Below are positions 14,504-23,965 of a DNA stretch of 64,000 bases, piece by piece. This DNA comes from an uncultured Bacteroidaceae bacterium (GTDB lineage Bacteria; Bacteroidota; Bacteroidia; Bacteroidales; Bacteroidaceae). Under the pieces are notes generated by a model. That model was not told the DNA's origin. It saw nothing but the letters and a program-made list of their open reading frames with translations, and ran no database searches. The stretch is from NCBI GenBank assembly GCA_905233285.1, contig CAJODY010000001.1, positions 1-64,000 on the forward strand. The letters are read 5' to 3'. Made by a program: the position numbers and the translations under genes. How positions within the stretch are numbered: the first letter of the stretch is position 1; each line of letters starts with the position of its first letter.

Positions 14504-16147
14504 TTATTCAAAGGCGAAATCCTCGAGGATGCAAAGCGATTTTTCTTTCGTTTCCGACTGGAAAGTGAAGAAAATAGCATGTTTCCCTGCCAATTCTTTC
14601 AGTTCTGGCAGTGCCACCTTCAGCTCTGTCGACGTTTGAGGCAGGTCTGCCTTCAGCTCTATGGTTCCCAGCACTTTTCCGCCCTGTGACGTCCAAGGAC
14701 GATCAAGCATCACAGAAATAGTACCATCGACTCCCTCTGGTACGAGGCGCAAGGCCAGCTGCACGTCTTCCCTACCCTGTGTCTTGTCGAAGTTAAAATA
14801 CTTATATCCCACGATACTGCCATCAGTATTGTTCACCACGCGGTTACTGTTGTTCTTCAAATCGTAGGGTGCATCGAAATTCGTCTCAGTACCATAGGAA
14901 GCCTCTACGTACGAGCCGTAGAATGTATTGTTAGGCCATTCGTGTACGGCAGGCTTTGGTCCCGTCAGCCAGCAAGCGATACCAGCTGAGTGGCGCTCGA
15001 AGGGGTTCAGTCCGTTCAGCGCAAAACCTTCCGAGTTGTATTCGCCCTCGCTGATTTCCACCTTGCCGCCAGCACCTTCTTCCACCTTGACGGTGATGGG
15101 AGCCACCATAGCCTGACGGGCATATTCGTTTGTGCCTGTCTGACGGTGGTAGAACACATACCACTGCCCGCCAATCTCACAGATCGAGCCATGCGTGTTA
15201 CCATCGGGCACTGCAGAGGCAATCACGTTGCCCTGTTCGTCCTTCTCGCGGGCACGTCCGTCGATGATGGTACCGCCATAGGTCCAGGGGCCTAACGGCT
15301 TGTCGCTATAGGCATAGGCCAGCGTGTAGTTCGACGTAGGCAGTCCGAACTCACCGTCCTCTGTGAAGCGACTATATATAAATATGTATTTATCCTTCAC
15401 CTTACGAATGCTGGAAGCCTCGAAGAAGCGGAAGATGCCTGGTTCCTCAAAGCCGGATATCATGCCGTCGACAGCTTTCGTGCCAGGCTTGACAGTACAC
15501 ATCGTCGCAGGATCAATCTCTGCTGCCATCGAGTGTCCGAAGCCCCAATAGCCATACACCCGTCCGTCATCATCGACAAATACGGCAGGGTCGAAGCCAT
15601 AGATGCCATCCACCTTGTTGGGGTCGTCAGCATTCCAGTTGCACACCTCGAAAGGTCCGTTAGGACGGTCGCTCTTGGCAATCAGTCCGTTGCGGAATCC
15701 CGTCTGGTCGTTGGGGAACAGATAATAAGTCTTCTTTCCGTCCTTGTCTGTCACCAGCGTCACATCGGGAGCGTAGAGCACATCAGCGGTTCCTGCCGAG
15801 TCGAAGGGTTCGCCCTTGGCATTCTTATCTACTACGAGGATTTCTCCGTCGTAGCGCCACTGGCTCAAATCTTCCACAGGCGCAGACCATACCACCTGGT
15901 CGCGTCCGCAGTACATTGTCTTCAGATTGTCGTGCGAACCATAGATATAGACGCGCTGCTTACCAGGATTGTCAGGGTCTTCAAACACATACGGTTCTCC
16001 ATCGGGAATATGTTCCCACATGGGCAAATAGGGATTACCCTGGGTAATCGGTTCTTGTTTCACTGTTTCCATCTTAGTTGAGCAGGAAGTAGTCGTCATA
16101 GTCAGTACAATAAGGAATGAAACGACGCCAATAGCAGTTTTCTTCAT
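14504..16147 (-). CDS. GH43-family glycoside hydrolase lipoprotein with C-terminal CBM6-like domain
   Basis: Probably an arabinosidase or beta-xylosidase acting on plant hemicellulose side chains at the cell surface. After a lipoprotein signal (TMTTTSCSTKM) the five-bladed beta-propeller covers about residues 35-395: an Asp-containing first blade (EPYVFEDPD), APDVTLVTDKDGKKTYYLF, YGFDPAVFVDDDGRVYGYWG, and FFEASSIRKVKDKYIFIYS with the catalytic Glu. Residues ~410-547 form a beta-sandwich resembling CBM6. The start is MKKTAIGVV; the track adds 24 non-credible residues. The upstream region has a promoter overlapped by a palindrome and two further palindromes, which suggests tight sugar-dependent control. 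Confidence 0.85.
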   Translation of the reverse strand: MKKTAIGVVSFLIVLTMTTTSCSTKMETVKQEPITQGNPYLPMWEHIPDGEPYVFEDPDNPGKQRVYIYGSHDNLKTMYCGRDQVVWSAPVEDLSQWRYDGEILVVDKNAKGEPFDSAGTADVLYAPDVTLVTDKDGKKTYYLFPNDQTGFRNGLIAKSDRPNGPFEVCNWNADDPNKVDGIYGFDPAVFVDDDGRVYGYWGFGHSMAAEIDPATMCTVKPGTKAVDGMISGFEEPGIFRFFEASSIRKVKDKYIFIYSRFTEDGEFGLPTSNYTLAYAYSDKPLGPWTYGGTIIDGRAREKDEQGNVIASAVPDGNTHGSICEIGGQWYVFYHRQTGTNEYARQAMVAPITVKVEEGAGGKVEISEGEYNSEGFALNGLNPFERHSAGIACWLTGPKPAVHEWPNNTFYGSYVEASYGTETNFDAPYDLKNNSNRVVNNTDGSIVGYKYFNFDKTQGREDVQLALRLVPEGVDGTISVMLDRPWTSQGGKVLGTIELKADLPQTSTELKVALPELKELAGKHAIFFTFQSETKEKSLCILEDFAFE

Positions 16148-16179
16148 TGTCTTTTGATGTTTAGTTGTTTTTGTAGTTG

Positions 16180-16211
16180 CAAAGGTACAAAAAATAGTTG
16201 ATATCAACAAC
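16180..16211 (-). promoter_or_regulatory. GH43 promoter overlapped by a palindrome
   Basis: The -7 box TACCTTTG is at 16180-16187. Twenty nt upstream the -33 position reads GTTG. The spacer contains the perfect 12-bp palindrome GTTGATATCAAC (16197-16208), which reaches into the -33 box and is a likely repressor site. Confidence 0.65.
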
Positions 16212-16308
16212 CATTTCATTGTTTTTTTTAGCAGAAGTAAACGACAAGCGGCAGGCTAAAACGAATCATAAGCGTGACTCCGTCAAGCAAAACCAGTGTT
16301 TATCATTC

Positions 16309-16326
16309 AAATTCTCGAGAGAATTT
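16309..16326. promoter_or_regulatory. operator-like palindrome 1
   Basis: AAATTCTC-GA-GAGAATTT, an inverted repeat with 8-bp arms and a 2-nt centre, about 160 bp upstream of GH43. Confidence 0.65.
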
Positions 16327-16372
16327 AGCAGCAAACCAGGGACTTATCTGTGAATAAGCGGTACTTATTGAC

Positions 16373-16392
16373 TAAATTCTCTAGAGAATTTA
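16373..16392. promoter_or_regulatory. operator-like palindrome 2
   Basis: TAAATTCTC-TA-GAGAATTTA, a perfect 20-bp palindrome with the same arms as the one 65 nt away, centre to centre (about six helical turns). The pair suggests cooperative binding by one regulator. Confidence 0.7.
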
Positions 16393-16550
16393 AAGACAAG
16401 AGGCAACTATATCATTCAACTTATTATTGCAAAGTTCAAACGTGTCACCCTTGTGTCAGCGTGTGCCACCCTTTAAAACGCTGCACGCCCTTTATTTACT
16501 GGGGTTGTGTCAGCGTGTCAGCCTTTATCGCAAAAAAATATGATACAAAA

Positions 16551-16587
16551 AGTGGCACCTGACAAGTACGCCAAGTGCCACTAAATA
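16551..16587 (-). terminator. terminator of the OB-fold lipoprotein operon
   Basis: AGTGGCAC (16551-16558) pairs with GTGCCACT (16575-16582). On the minus strand it is followed by TTTTTGTA. The 16400-16550 stretch before it has GTGTCA/GTGCCAC-type repeats and no gene. Confidence 0.55.
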
Positions 16588-16603
16588 GTTTATTCGATAA
16601 TTG

Positions 16604-18766
16604 TTATTTAGCGTAAGTGATAGTCATGCTAACAATACGAAGTTGTTTGGATCCTCCCGTACCTGTCGCATTATTGGAAACGACTAATGTAGAGCTGCTA
16701 AAACCACTAAACGTGAAAGTCGTTTCACTAAGAGTCGGAGTTACAGTCTGGCTGCCTGCCTTTCCTGACACATTGCCTTCTGCAGTATAGCTTGCATTGT
16801 TATCTGCATAGGCATTAATAATCACCTTTGTGATTTTCTTACTTCCCGCATCAATAGTCATTGAGTTGCCAATGTACAAGCGAGCTGCATTTCCGGAATT
16901 GTAATACTTGGGGCCATTTGTGCCTTCCCCTTGAGAAAATGTCAGCTTGGTACCATCACTCAGCGTGAGTGTTGTTAAGTCTGCTGCATTATCCAGTCCA
17001 AAGGAATTCATAGCAACTGTAATTTCGTCACCGCTAGTGGTACCGCCACCACCGCCGCCAGAACCGCCATCGTTTGTCGGTTTGCCATCGATGGTAACTA
17101 TCTGTGCTGCACTCTTACCCGATGTCTCAGGCGTTTTACCGTTATAATTATAGATAGGACCATAAATAATCACTTCAGAACCAACCTTAACCTCATAGCC
17201 ATCTGCCAATTTTTCACCATTAGTACCTGCTACTTGATAAGCCTTGAAGAGATCCTTTGCATCCTTAGTATCACCCATGTCAAACGTAACGTTTCCGTAA
17301 CCGCCACTGGCCTTGCCTCCATTGACAACAATACCCTTGATATAAAACTTCTCAGAAGACACTGTCGATCCTATTTCCTTACACTTGGCAATCGCAGCAG
17401 CAATATTGAACGGGCTACTCTGTGTGCCGTCACCTGAAGGGGCACCAGATTCGTCACCACCGCCGCCACCAGAACTTTCGTTGGTTTTCTTACCATTGAT
17501 GGTAACAATCTGTGCAGCACTCTTGCCAGAAGTTTCTGGAGTATTGCCCTTATAATTCACCAGTGGACCATAAATAACCACTTCAGCACCAGCAGGTACT
17601 TCATAACCATCAGCCAACTTCTCACCGTCAGAACCAGCCACCTGGTAAGCAGTGAACAACTCTGTAGCATCCTTGCTGTCACCCATCTTGAACGTGACGT
17701 TACCAAAACCACCAGAAGCCTTACCGCCTTCAACGACGATACCCTTCACGTAGAACTTTTCCGTAGAAGCAGTCTCGCCGATTTCCTTACACTTGGCAAT
17801 AGCTGCTGCGATGTTGAACGGATCGGTGGCTGTACCGGTACCCTTGGCTTCACCTGTGGTTCCACCACCGCCGCCACCTTTCGTCAGCTTGACGATATAG
17901 TTGCCCTGAGCAACCTCAGGAGTAACATTGCCGTCCTTCACATACTTAGTCAGTTTACCAAATACAACCACCTCGTCGCCTACGTTGATCTGTCCAGCAG
18001 CTGTAAAGTCGGTATTATCCAGATTCTTGCCGCGGAACACGGTCAGTTCACCCTTACCATCAGAGATGACATAATCGATGTTCTTATACTGAGCAATATT
18101 GGCATCAGAAGTCTTAATCTTGGTAATCTTACCAGTAACATAAGCATCTTCCTTCGTGGTACCGTTGTCTTCCAGAGCAGCGATATACTCCAATGCCTTG
18201 GTAACGGTGATAGGAGCATCCTTCGTACCTAAAGTCGTTGTGGTGGTACCACCGCCGCCACCGCCACCAGTGCCGTTGATGGAGTACACATAAGCGCCAT
18301 TGGCTTGTGTCTCAGGCGTGTTACCCTTGTAGTTAACCACCTTACCGCAGATAACCACCTTGTCGCCCTCCTTGATGTTCGTGGCTGACGGATCGCTGTA
18401 CTTCTGGTTGCCCAGATAGAGCACACGATAGCAGAGGAACTTGTTTCCACCCTCTTGTGAATCCGAAATCTCGAAGGTTGCATTACCATACTGAGTACCA
18501 AAGGTCTCAGTAATCGAGGTGATATAACCCACGATATAGACTTCGTTGGGAGATGGAACGTCAGCGCCCAGTCCACCGAGATATTCGATGACACCTGCTA
18601 CGTTGAACGGGTCTGCCTGTGTACCGGTTCCCGAAGGTTCGACGACTACGACGTCATCTGTTTTAGGAGCCACGATTTGTCCGAACGGAGAGGGGACATC
18701 CTCGCAGCTGGTGAATGTGAAGACCGCTAAGGCCAGCACAGTCAGATAATAAGCTATTCTTTTCAT
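16604..18766 (-). CDS. lipoprotein of four tandem OB-fold-like domains
   Basis: A 720-aa outer-membrane or surface lipoprotein (signal ending FTFTSCED). It contains four related ~110-residue modules, at roughly 45-170, 185-295, 310-430 and 445-570. Each begins G(T/S)xxxPFNVA or similar and carries YVKGIV, YGNVTF, GDEVVIYG and NYKGNTPET signatures. They are joined by Gly-rich linkers (GGGGGG) and followed by a beta-rich C-terminal domain. The pattern is that of a secreted OB-fold found beside nucleases in Bacteroidetes, so nucleic-acid or nucleotide binding is a reasonable inference. It is last in an operon with DUF5689 and a TonB receptor. The last OB module of the upstream DUF5689 protein is the same type. 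Confidence 0.75.
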   Translation of the reverse strand: MKRIAYYLTVLALAVFTFTSCEDVPSPFGQIVAPKTDDVVVVEPSGTGTQADPFNVAGVIEYLGGLGADVPSPNEVYIVGYITSITETFGTQYGNATFEISDSQEGGNKFLCYRVLYLGNQKYSDPSATNIKEGDKVVICGKVVNYKGNTPETQANGAYVYSINGTGGGGGGGTTTTTLGTKDAPITVTKALEYIAALEDNGTTKEDAYVTGKITKIKTSDANIAQYKNIDYVISDGKGELTVFRGKNLDNTDFTAAGQINVGDEVVVFGKLTKYVKDGNVTPEVAQGNYIVKLTKGGGGGGTTGEAKGTGTATDPFNIAAAIAKCKEIGETASTEKFYVKGIVVEGGKASGGFGNVTFKMGDSKDATELFTAYQVAGSDGEKLADGYEVPAGAEVVIYGPLVNYKGNTPETSGKSAAQIVTINGKKTNESSGGGGGDESGAPSGDGTQSSPFNIAAAIAKCKEIGSTVSSEKFYIKGIVVNGGKASGGYGNVTFDMGDTKDAKDLFKAYQVAGTNGEKLADGYEVKVGSEVIIYGPIYNYNGKTPETSGKSAAQIVTIDGKPTNDGGSGGGGGGTTSGDEITVAMNSFGLDNAADLTTLTLSDGTKLTFSQGEGTNGPKYYNSGNAARLYIGNSMTIDAGSKKITKVIINAYADNNASYTAEGNVSGKAGSQTVTPTLSETTFTFSGFSSSTLVVSNNATGTGGSKQLRIVSMTITYAK

Positions 18767-18797
18767 ATCTTTTATGTTTTAGTTATTTCTTCTGTTC

Positions 18798-20045
18798 TTA
18801 CTTAATGGACACTATCGTACTTCCCTGAGCATACTGCGGGGTATTACCCTTGTAGTTGACCACATTACCCTTGATGACAACCTCGTCACCAGCCTTGATA
18901 ATGGTGGCACCATCCTTGTTGAACTTCTCACCGTTCAGTCCAAAGCCACGATACACCTGGAACGAACCCGTTGCTCCGTCCTTGCGGTCGGAAATCAGAT
19001 AAGTGGCATTGCCATACGATCCGCTGGTATCGATATCACTCACGCTGACGATATATCCCTTGGTGTAGATATTGTTCTTAGTACCATCTGCAGGCAGCGA
19101 CTTGGTAAGTTGTGTCACAGCGGCTACGTTGTATGGATCAGCCAGTGTGCCAGATCCTTCGGGCGTTGCCACGGGAGCGGGCTCCGTCGTCGACTCGACG
19201 ATGTCCTTTTCCGTACGCATCATAATCTGCCACGTGTCGTTGTAGCGGGCAGCCACACCAGTGATGTCGACACGTGTGGTAGGCAGAAGACGCTGTGCGA
19301 AGTCAGCATAAGTACTAGTGCGCACTACGACGTTGCTCAGTCCACTGATGACGCGGTGGGCACAACCGCCGTAAAGCGATACGCTACCATCGCTGGGTGC
19401 AAACACAGCCTTGCCGTCAGCCTCTGCCAGCGTGACACCCTTCAGGGTTACCAGCTTACCGGCATCCTTGGAAATGTCAAGCAGGTTGAAGTTCCACTTC
19501 GCCTCGATGGGCGTCACCATCAGGCCAGGAATGGGCGACAACAGTTTGTAGTGGTCTTTCCAGATGTAACGGCTCATACGACCCACCTGGGGCGTAGCAC
19601 CCTCCTTGTTCGGATTGGTATAGGTCGTACCAATCTGTGGCTGCTTGCCGTATCCTCCAACATAGAGTCCCTGAAGTTCCACGAGCACCGTCTGTCCCAC
19701 GGGGAAGGCGCCGTAGAGTCCGCTCTGCGAGATGCTGAGCACGATGGCTCCCGTATTGTCCTGGAGATAGAGGGCGCTATAGATATTTCCACCCTCGTCG
19801 TTACCCGTAACGATACCCTTGATCTGCATGGGCTGCTTCACTTCCTTCAGCGAGTTGTTGTTAATCTCATTACTATATAGGGCTATTACCTCGGCAATGG
19901 TCTTCACATTGGTTTCCTGCAAATACTTATTGCCATAGGCCTCCATACCCTTCTCCGATGGAGGCGTATCCCAATCCTTGTCTTGGCACGATGTGGCCAG
20001 TCCGAGAACTGCCAGTGCAAAGAGAATATATTTCTTGGTTTTCAT
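18798..20045 (-). CDS. DUF5689 lipoprotein with C-terminal OB-fold module
   Basis: A 415-aa lipoprotein (signal MKTKKYILFALAVLGLATSCQDKD). Residues ~40-285 match what I know as DUF5689, itself OB-like (MQIKGIVTGNDEGGNIYSALYLQDNTGAIVLSI). Residues ~295-415 are an OB module nearly identical in layout to those of the next protein (VVNYKGNTPQYAQG). The start is MKTKK, four codons into the track ORF. The ATG is 15 nt after the TonB receptor stop, so they are co-transcribed. It is probably the surface binding partner of that receptor. Confidence 0.8.
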   Translation of the reverse strand: MKTKKYILFALAVLGLATSCQDKDWDTPPSEKGMEAYGNKYLQETNVKTIAEVIALYSNEINNNSLKEVKQPMQIKGIVTGNDEGGNIYSALYLQDNTGAIVLSISQSGLYGAFPVGQTVLVELQGLYVGGYGKQPQIGTTYTNPNKEGATPQVGRMSRYIWKDHYKLLSPIPGLMVTPIEAKWNFNLLDISKDAGKLVTLKGVTLAEADGKAVFAPSDGSVSLYGGCAHRVISGLSNVVVRTSTYADFAQRLLPTTRVDITGVAARYNDTWQIMMRTEKDIVESTTEPAPVATPEGSGTLADPYNVAAVTQLTKSLPADGTKNNIYTKGYIVSVSDIDTSGSYGNATYLISDRKDGATGSFQVYRGFGLNGEKFNKDGATIIKAGDEVVIKGNVVNYKGNTPQYAQGSTIVSIK

Positions 20046-20060
20046 AATCGTCTGCATTAT

Positions 20061-22697
20061 TTAGAATCTATAACCGATGTTCAGCATACCATTGATTCCG
20101 TACGAGTAGAACTTATACGGGTTGCGGTTGAACTTGTAGACACGTGTGCTGCCTACGTCGCCAGTGGTAGAGTTGACCGAATAGTTGCTTCGGCTCTGTT
20201 CGAAACCGCCAGTCACTATTCTTCTATTGTTCAGCACGTTGGTCACCGAGAAGTTCACTGAGAGCTGTCCCTTCTTCATACGGATGCTCTTACCGATCGA
20301 CAGGTCGAGCATAAATCCGCCCCTGCCCTTAGCCTGTGCTACAGCCTGATCGAGCAGCACCTTTTCGCCAGTGGCAGTGGTCTCGAAGACCTTCTCAGCC
20401 TCGATGCCGCTGTTCTCGTACGACTTCTGGCGGTTCAGCAGTGTCGAACCGTAACGGTACGAGGGCGAGTACGAGAGATAGATGCGGTCGTAGTAGTTAC
20501 CCATGACGTCGATGAACCATCCCTTGGCGTTATAGCTCAGTGTCAGGTTGAGTGCCGTCAGCGGTGTACCAGCTTCGCGCATGTTCTTATTATATACTAT
20601 ATCATTATGATATGTTCCTTCCGTCGACTTCATATAGATGGCCTTGGCGTTGTTCATGTTCAAGGCGTCGCTGACGGTACCCAGCGTCTTGATGCTGATA
20701 GAAGGAGTAATCTTGAATTTCACACCCCATTCCAGTCCGTAGTATTCTTTCTGGATGTCTGTCATTGACACGTAGGTGAACGAGCAGGCATCGTCGTCGA
20801 AGAACTGCTGCCACTCGGTAGCATTGTTGATGCGACTGAAGTAACCGCCGATGTTGGCCTTCATCCAAGTTGTCTCGTACTGCAAGCCAGCCTCGCTCGA
20901 GAATACGCGTTCGTTTCTCAGGTCTCTCACGAAGTCGTTGTTCACCTCGGGCGATACGAAAGCGGTCTTGGGAGTCGGAGCGCGGAACTCATAGCCAATG
21001 CCAAAGTTCCAGGTAATGCCATACTTGCTCAGCGTGTGCGACGTGATGCCCAGCTTGGCACCGCCATCCAGGAATTTACCCGTCTCGCTCTTGCCGTACG
21101 AGGTAACGCCGTTGCCCTGAGCCACTGCGATACCGTTCTCCATCTTACCGTCGCGATACATCATCACACCACCGACGCGTCCTGCCAAGAAGCCCTGGTA
21201 GTTGCCCTTGCCGAACTTCAGCGAGCTCCACAACTGGGCTTTGCGTGTGTGCAGGTCATAATCCATGCTATACTTATCGCCCTCCTTAAGCTCTGCTGTC
21301 GGATTGCGCATGTCGTAGTACACGTGCGGGTCACCCATGGGGTAGTTACCCAGTGCATAGGTATTGATGTTGCTCACATGGGAGGCTCCCAACAAATCGT
21401 CAATCTTCTGATAGTTCTGACTGATGTTGGCTGCCAGTTGCAGACCCACGTTCAGCGCGGTGTTCTTGCCCAGCTTGGTGTTCAGCGTCGATGCCAGCGA
21501 CAGGTTGATGTTGTTGTTATACCTGGCTGTCATGAAGTACATGGCATCGCTTCCGTTGGCATTGCCCTGCTGGTTGGCATAGTACAGGCGGTCCCACTGA
21601 ATCTGGCGAGCTTCCTCACTACCCGACAGGTACGACCAGGCGCGATAGAAGTCATTGTAGCCTGCTGCGGTGCGTCCGGCGACATCGTCCTCATACCACA
21701 CATCGTAGTAGCTCGACGGCAGGTTCTTCCAGTAGTCGGGCTTGGGGTTCTCGCTGTTGTTGTAGTTCAGGCGCGTCGTCTTGTAATAAGAATAGCGACC
21801 CGACAATGCGGTGGTCAGCTTCGTGTCCTGTCCGATCTTCCAGTCCCAGGTCAGCAAGGCTGTGGGAGCAAAATCGGTAACCACGCGGGCACTGCGCTTC
21901 TTGCCGTTCTGGTAACCCCAGTTGGGATTGTAGAAGTAGGTATTGGCAATCCAGAACATTTCGTCCGTCGAGGGACCCTGAGCGGCGCGCTCCGTGGGGT
22001 TACCCCATGTGACGAGCGAAAGGGAGTGCCTGTCGTTCAGCTTCTTCTCGGCACCAAGGTAGTACGAGAGCGAATTGTAGAACGTGCCCGGCACATACGA
22101 CGTTTCCATGTTGGCCCAGCGATAAGTCACTGTGGCCGAGAGTGCCCATCCGTCAGGACGCAGACCGGTATTGTATGCGTACTGCGCACGTACCGTATAA
22201 TTACGGTTAGCGCCAGAAACAGCCGCATACTGTCCTGTGGCCATCTTGCTGGGTCGGAAGTCGAAATTGTTTGAACCACCCATGCCCGGCATAGCAAAGT
22301 TGGTAAACTCGAAGGGCAGTGCATTCTCCTTGCTTCGGTTGGTGATGCGGTTCAAACCACCTACCAGCGAATAACGGAACTGTCCGCTCTCCATGTCGTT
22401 CATGGAAACACCATTGATGTAAATCTCGTTGTACTTTTGGTTAAAAGCACGGTAACGGAAACGTGCGGGACTGAAGAGAAAACCTACCGTTGAAGCGTAG
22501 ATGTTCTGATTCGACGAGATGATGGACACGTTCTGCGACATGTCATCGTCGTCACCCAACTGAGCTTCCGTAAAGGTGAAGGCCTCCTCGCTGACAACGT
22601 CTTCCTGGGCCTCAGTCTGCTTGGGTTGTTCAGTCTGAGCCAGCGCCGTTGCTACGATGAATAGTGCCATCACTGTTAATTTCACCTTTTTCTGCAT
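20061..22697 (-). CDS. TonB-dependent outer-membrane receptor
   Basis: An 878-aa receptor with a signal peptide (VTALAQTEQ region), a plug-like stretch from about residue 50 to 160 including IYINGVSMNDMESGQFRYSLVGGLNRI, and a long aromatic-rich beta-barrel ending NIGYRF, with Phe as last residue as expected for barrel assembly. It lacks the N-terminal carboxypeptidase-like domain of SusC proteins and has no SusD neighbour, so it is not a classical Sus pair. It is first in an operon with two OB-fold lipoproteins and divergent from a secreted nuclease. Uptake of nucleic-acid breakdown products is the natural guess, not proven. Confidence 0.85.
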   Translation of the reverse strand: MQKKVKLTVMALFIVATALAQTEQPKQTEAQEDVVSEEAFTFTEAQLGDDDDMSQNVSIISSNQNIYASTVGFLFSPARFRYRAFNQKYNEIYINGVSMNDMESGQFRYSLVGGLNRITNRSKENALPFEFTNFAMPGMGGSNNFDFRPSKMATGQYAAVSGANRNYTVRAQYAYNTGLRPDGWALSATVTYRWANMETSYVPGTFYNSLSYYLGAEKKLNDRHSLSLVTWGNPTERAAQGPSTDEMFWIANTYFYNPNWGYQNGKKRSARVVTDFAPTALLTWDWKIGQDTKLTTALSGRYSYYKTTRLNYNNSENPKPDYWKNLPSSYYDVWYEDDVAGRTAAGYNDFYRAWSYLSGSEEARQIQWDRLYYANQQGNANGSDAMYFMTARYNNNINLSLASTLNTKLGKNTALNVGLQLAANISQNYQKIDDLLGASHVSNINTYALGNYPMGDPHVYYDMRNPTAELKEGDKYSMDYDLHTRKAQLWSSLKFGKGNYQGFLAGRVGGVMMYRDGKMENGIAVAQGNGVTSYGKSETGKFLDGGAKLGITSHTLSKYGITWNFGIGYEFRAPTPKTAFVSPEVNNDFVRDLRNERVFSSEAGLQYETTWMKANIGGYFSRINNATEWQQFFDDDACSFTYVSMTDIQKEYYGLEWGVKFKITPSISIKTLGTVSDALNMNNAKAIYMKSTEGTYHNDIVYNKNMREAGTPLTALNLTLSYNAKGWFIDVMGNYYDRIYLSYSPSYRYGSTLLNRQKSYENSGIEAEKVFETTATGEKVLLDQAVAQAKGRGGFMLDLSIGKSIRMKKGQLSVNFSVTNVLNNRRIVTGGFEQSRSNYSVNSTTGDVGSTRVYKFNRNPYKFYSYGINGMLNIGYRF

Positions 22698-22733
22698 AAG
22701 TCAGTTTTTAGTTAGTTATTTGTAATATTGCTG

Positions 22734-22764
22734 CAAAGATAATAAATAAAATGTAAAAAACATA
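22734..22764 (-). promoter_or_regulatory. TonB receptor operon promoter
   Basis: The -7 box TATCTTTG lies on the minus strand at 22734-22741. The -33 position (TATG, 19 nt away) is imperfect. Its coordinates lie next to the divergent nuclease promoter. Confidence 0.6.
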
Positions 22765-22791
22765 CATCTTTTGTATTTTTTTTGTGAAAAA

Positions 22792-22823
22792 TTTGATTTT
22801 TCGAAAAAATATCACTATCTTCG
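22792..22823 (+). promoter_or_regulatory. secreted nuclease promoter
   Basis: TTTG (22792-22795), 20 nt, TATCTTCG (22816-22823), 21 nt before the ATG. Confidence 0.7.
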
Positions 22824-22844
22824 CCACAAAAATCTGAAACTATT

Positions 22845-23900
22845 ATGAAAAAACTGTTATCAATTATTGCAATCATGTTCCTGGTGGGAACGATGAATGC
22901 CCAGGCTCAGGAGAGAAAATTCTCAGTTTATGCCATTGGTTTTTATAACCTTGAAAACCTTTTTGACACCTGTCACGATGTAGGTCACAACGACTACGAG
23001 TACCTGCCCGATGGCCGCAACAAGTGGACGGGCATGAAGTATACCCACAAGTTGCGCAACATGGCGCGCGTGCTGGCCGACATGGGAACCGACAAACTGC
23101 CCCTCGTGGGCTGTGCTGCCATCGGTGTCTCCGAAGTCGAGAATGCGAAGTGTCTCACCGACCTTTGCGAGCAGGAGCCCCTGAAGCGTCGTAACTTCCA
23201 GTTCGTACATATTGAAGGTCCCGACCAGCGCGGCGTCGACTGCGGACTGGTCTACAACCCCGCCCTGTTCACCGTTCGCGACGTCAAGCTAGTACCTTAT
23301 ATATATGAGCGCCAGGAAGACATCGAGAAGAACCGTGCCACGCGTGGTTTCCTCGTTGTCAGCGGTACACTGGCCGACGAGCACCTCACCATCATCGTCA
23401 ACCACCTGCCTTCACGTGGTGCCACCTCTTACTATCGCGAGCTGGGTGGCAAGCAGATCCGCGTCGTGAAGGACTCGCTGCTTCGCGACGACCCCAACGT
23501 GAAGATTATCATCATGGGTGATATGAACGACGACCCTGCCGATGCTTCCATGTCCGAAGCACTGGGTGCCCGTCGCGAGATTGCCGATGTCGAGGACGGC
23601 GGACTCTTCAACCCCTTCTGGAACATCCACGCCAGCGGCACAGGCACGCTGACCTATGGCGGCTCGTGGAACCTCTTCGACCAGATCATCCTCTCCAAGT
23701 CATTGCTGAACATGCCTGGCAAGCGCGACTTCTCGACGCTGAAGTACTACCAGCCACAGATCTTCCGTCGCGACTACCTGTTCCAACAGGAGGGCAACTA
23801 CAAGGGCAACACGCTGCGCACACATGCCGGTGGTGTCTGGCTCGACGGATATAGCGACCACCTCCCCACCCTCGTCTATCTCGTCAAGGAGCAGAAATAG
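22845..23900 (+). CDS. secreted endonuclease/exonuclease/phosphatase-family protein
   Basis: A 351-aa exported hydrolase of the EEP (DNase I-like) fold. The signal peptide ends MNAQAQE. Family motifs are FYNLENLFDT (metal-binding Asn/Glu region), VGVSEVEN-type near residue 90, VNHLPSRG (catalytic-His region), IIMGDMNDDP (catalytic Asp/Asn) and the C-terminal SDHLP. A nuclease or phosphodiesterase acting outside the inner membrane is likely. It is divergent from the TonB/OB-fold operon and probably works with it. The stop is TAG, inside a minisatellite that runs on to udk. Confidence 0.85.
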   Translation: MKKLLSIIAIMFLVGTMNAQAQERKFSVYAIGFYNLENLFDTCHDVGHNDYEYLPDGRNKWTGMKYTHKLRNMARVLADMGTDKLPLVGCAAIGVSEVENAKCLTDLCEQEPLKRRNFQFVHIEGPDQRGVDCGLVYNPALFTVRDVKLVPYIYERQEDIEKNRATRGFLVVSGTLADEHLTIIVNHLPSRGATSYYRELGGKQIRVVKDSLLRDDPNVKIIIMGDMNDDPADASMSEALGARREIADVEDGGLFNPFWNIHASGTGTLTYGGSWNLFDQIILSKSLLNMPGKRDFSTLKYYQPQIFRRDYLFQQEGNYKGNTLRTHAGGVWLDGYSDHLPTLVYLVKEQK

Positions 23901-23965
23901 TCAATCGGCAAATAGTAAATCGCCAAATAAATCGTAAATAGTAAATCGTCAAATAGTAAATTAAG
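23899..23965. repeat. minisatellite between the nuclease and udk
   Basis: About four degenerate ~15-nt units of the form AATCGnCAAATAGTA fill the whole gap and touch both the TAG stop and the udk start codon. Confidence 0.75.
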
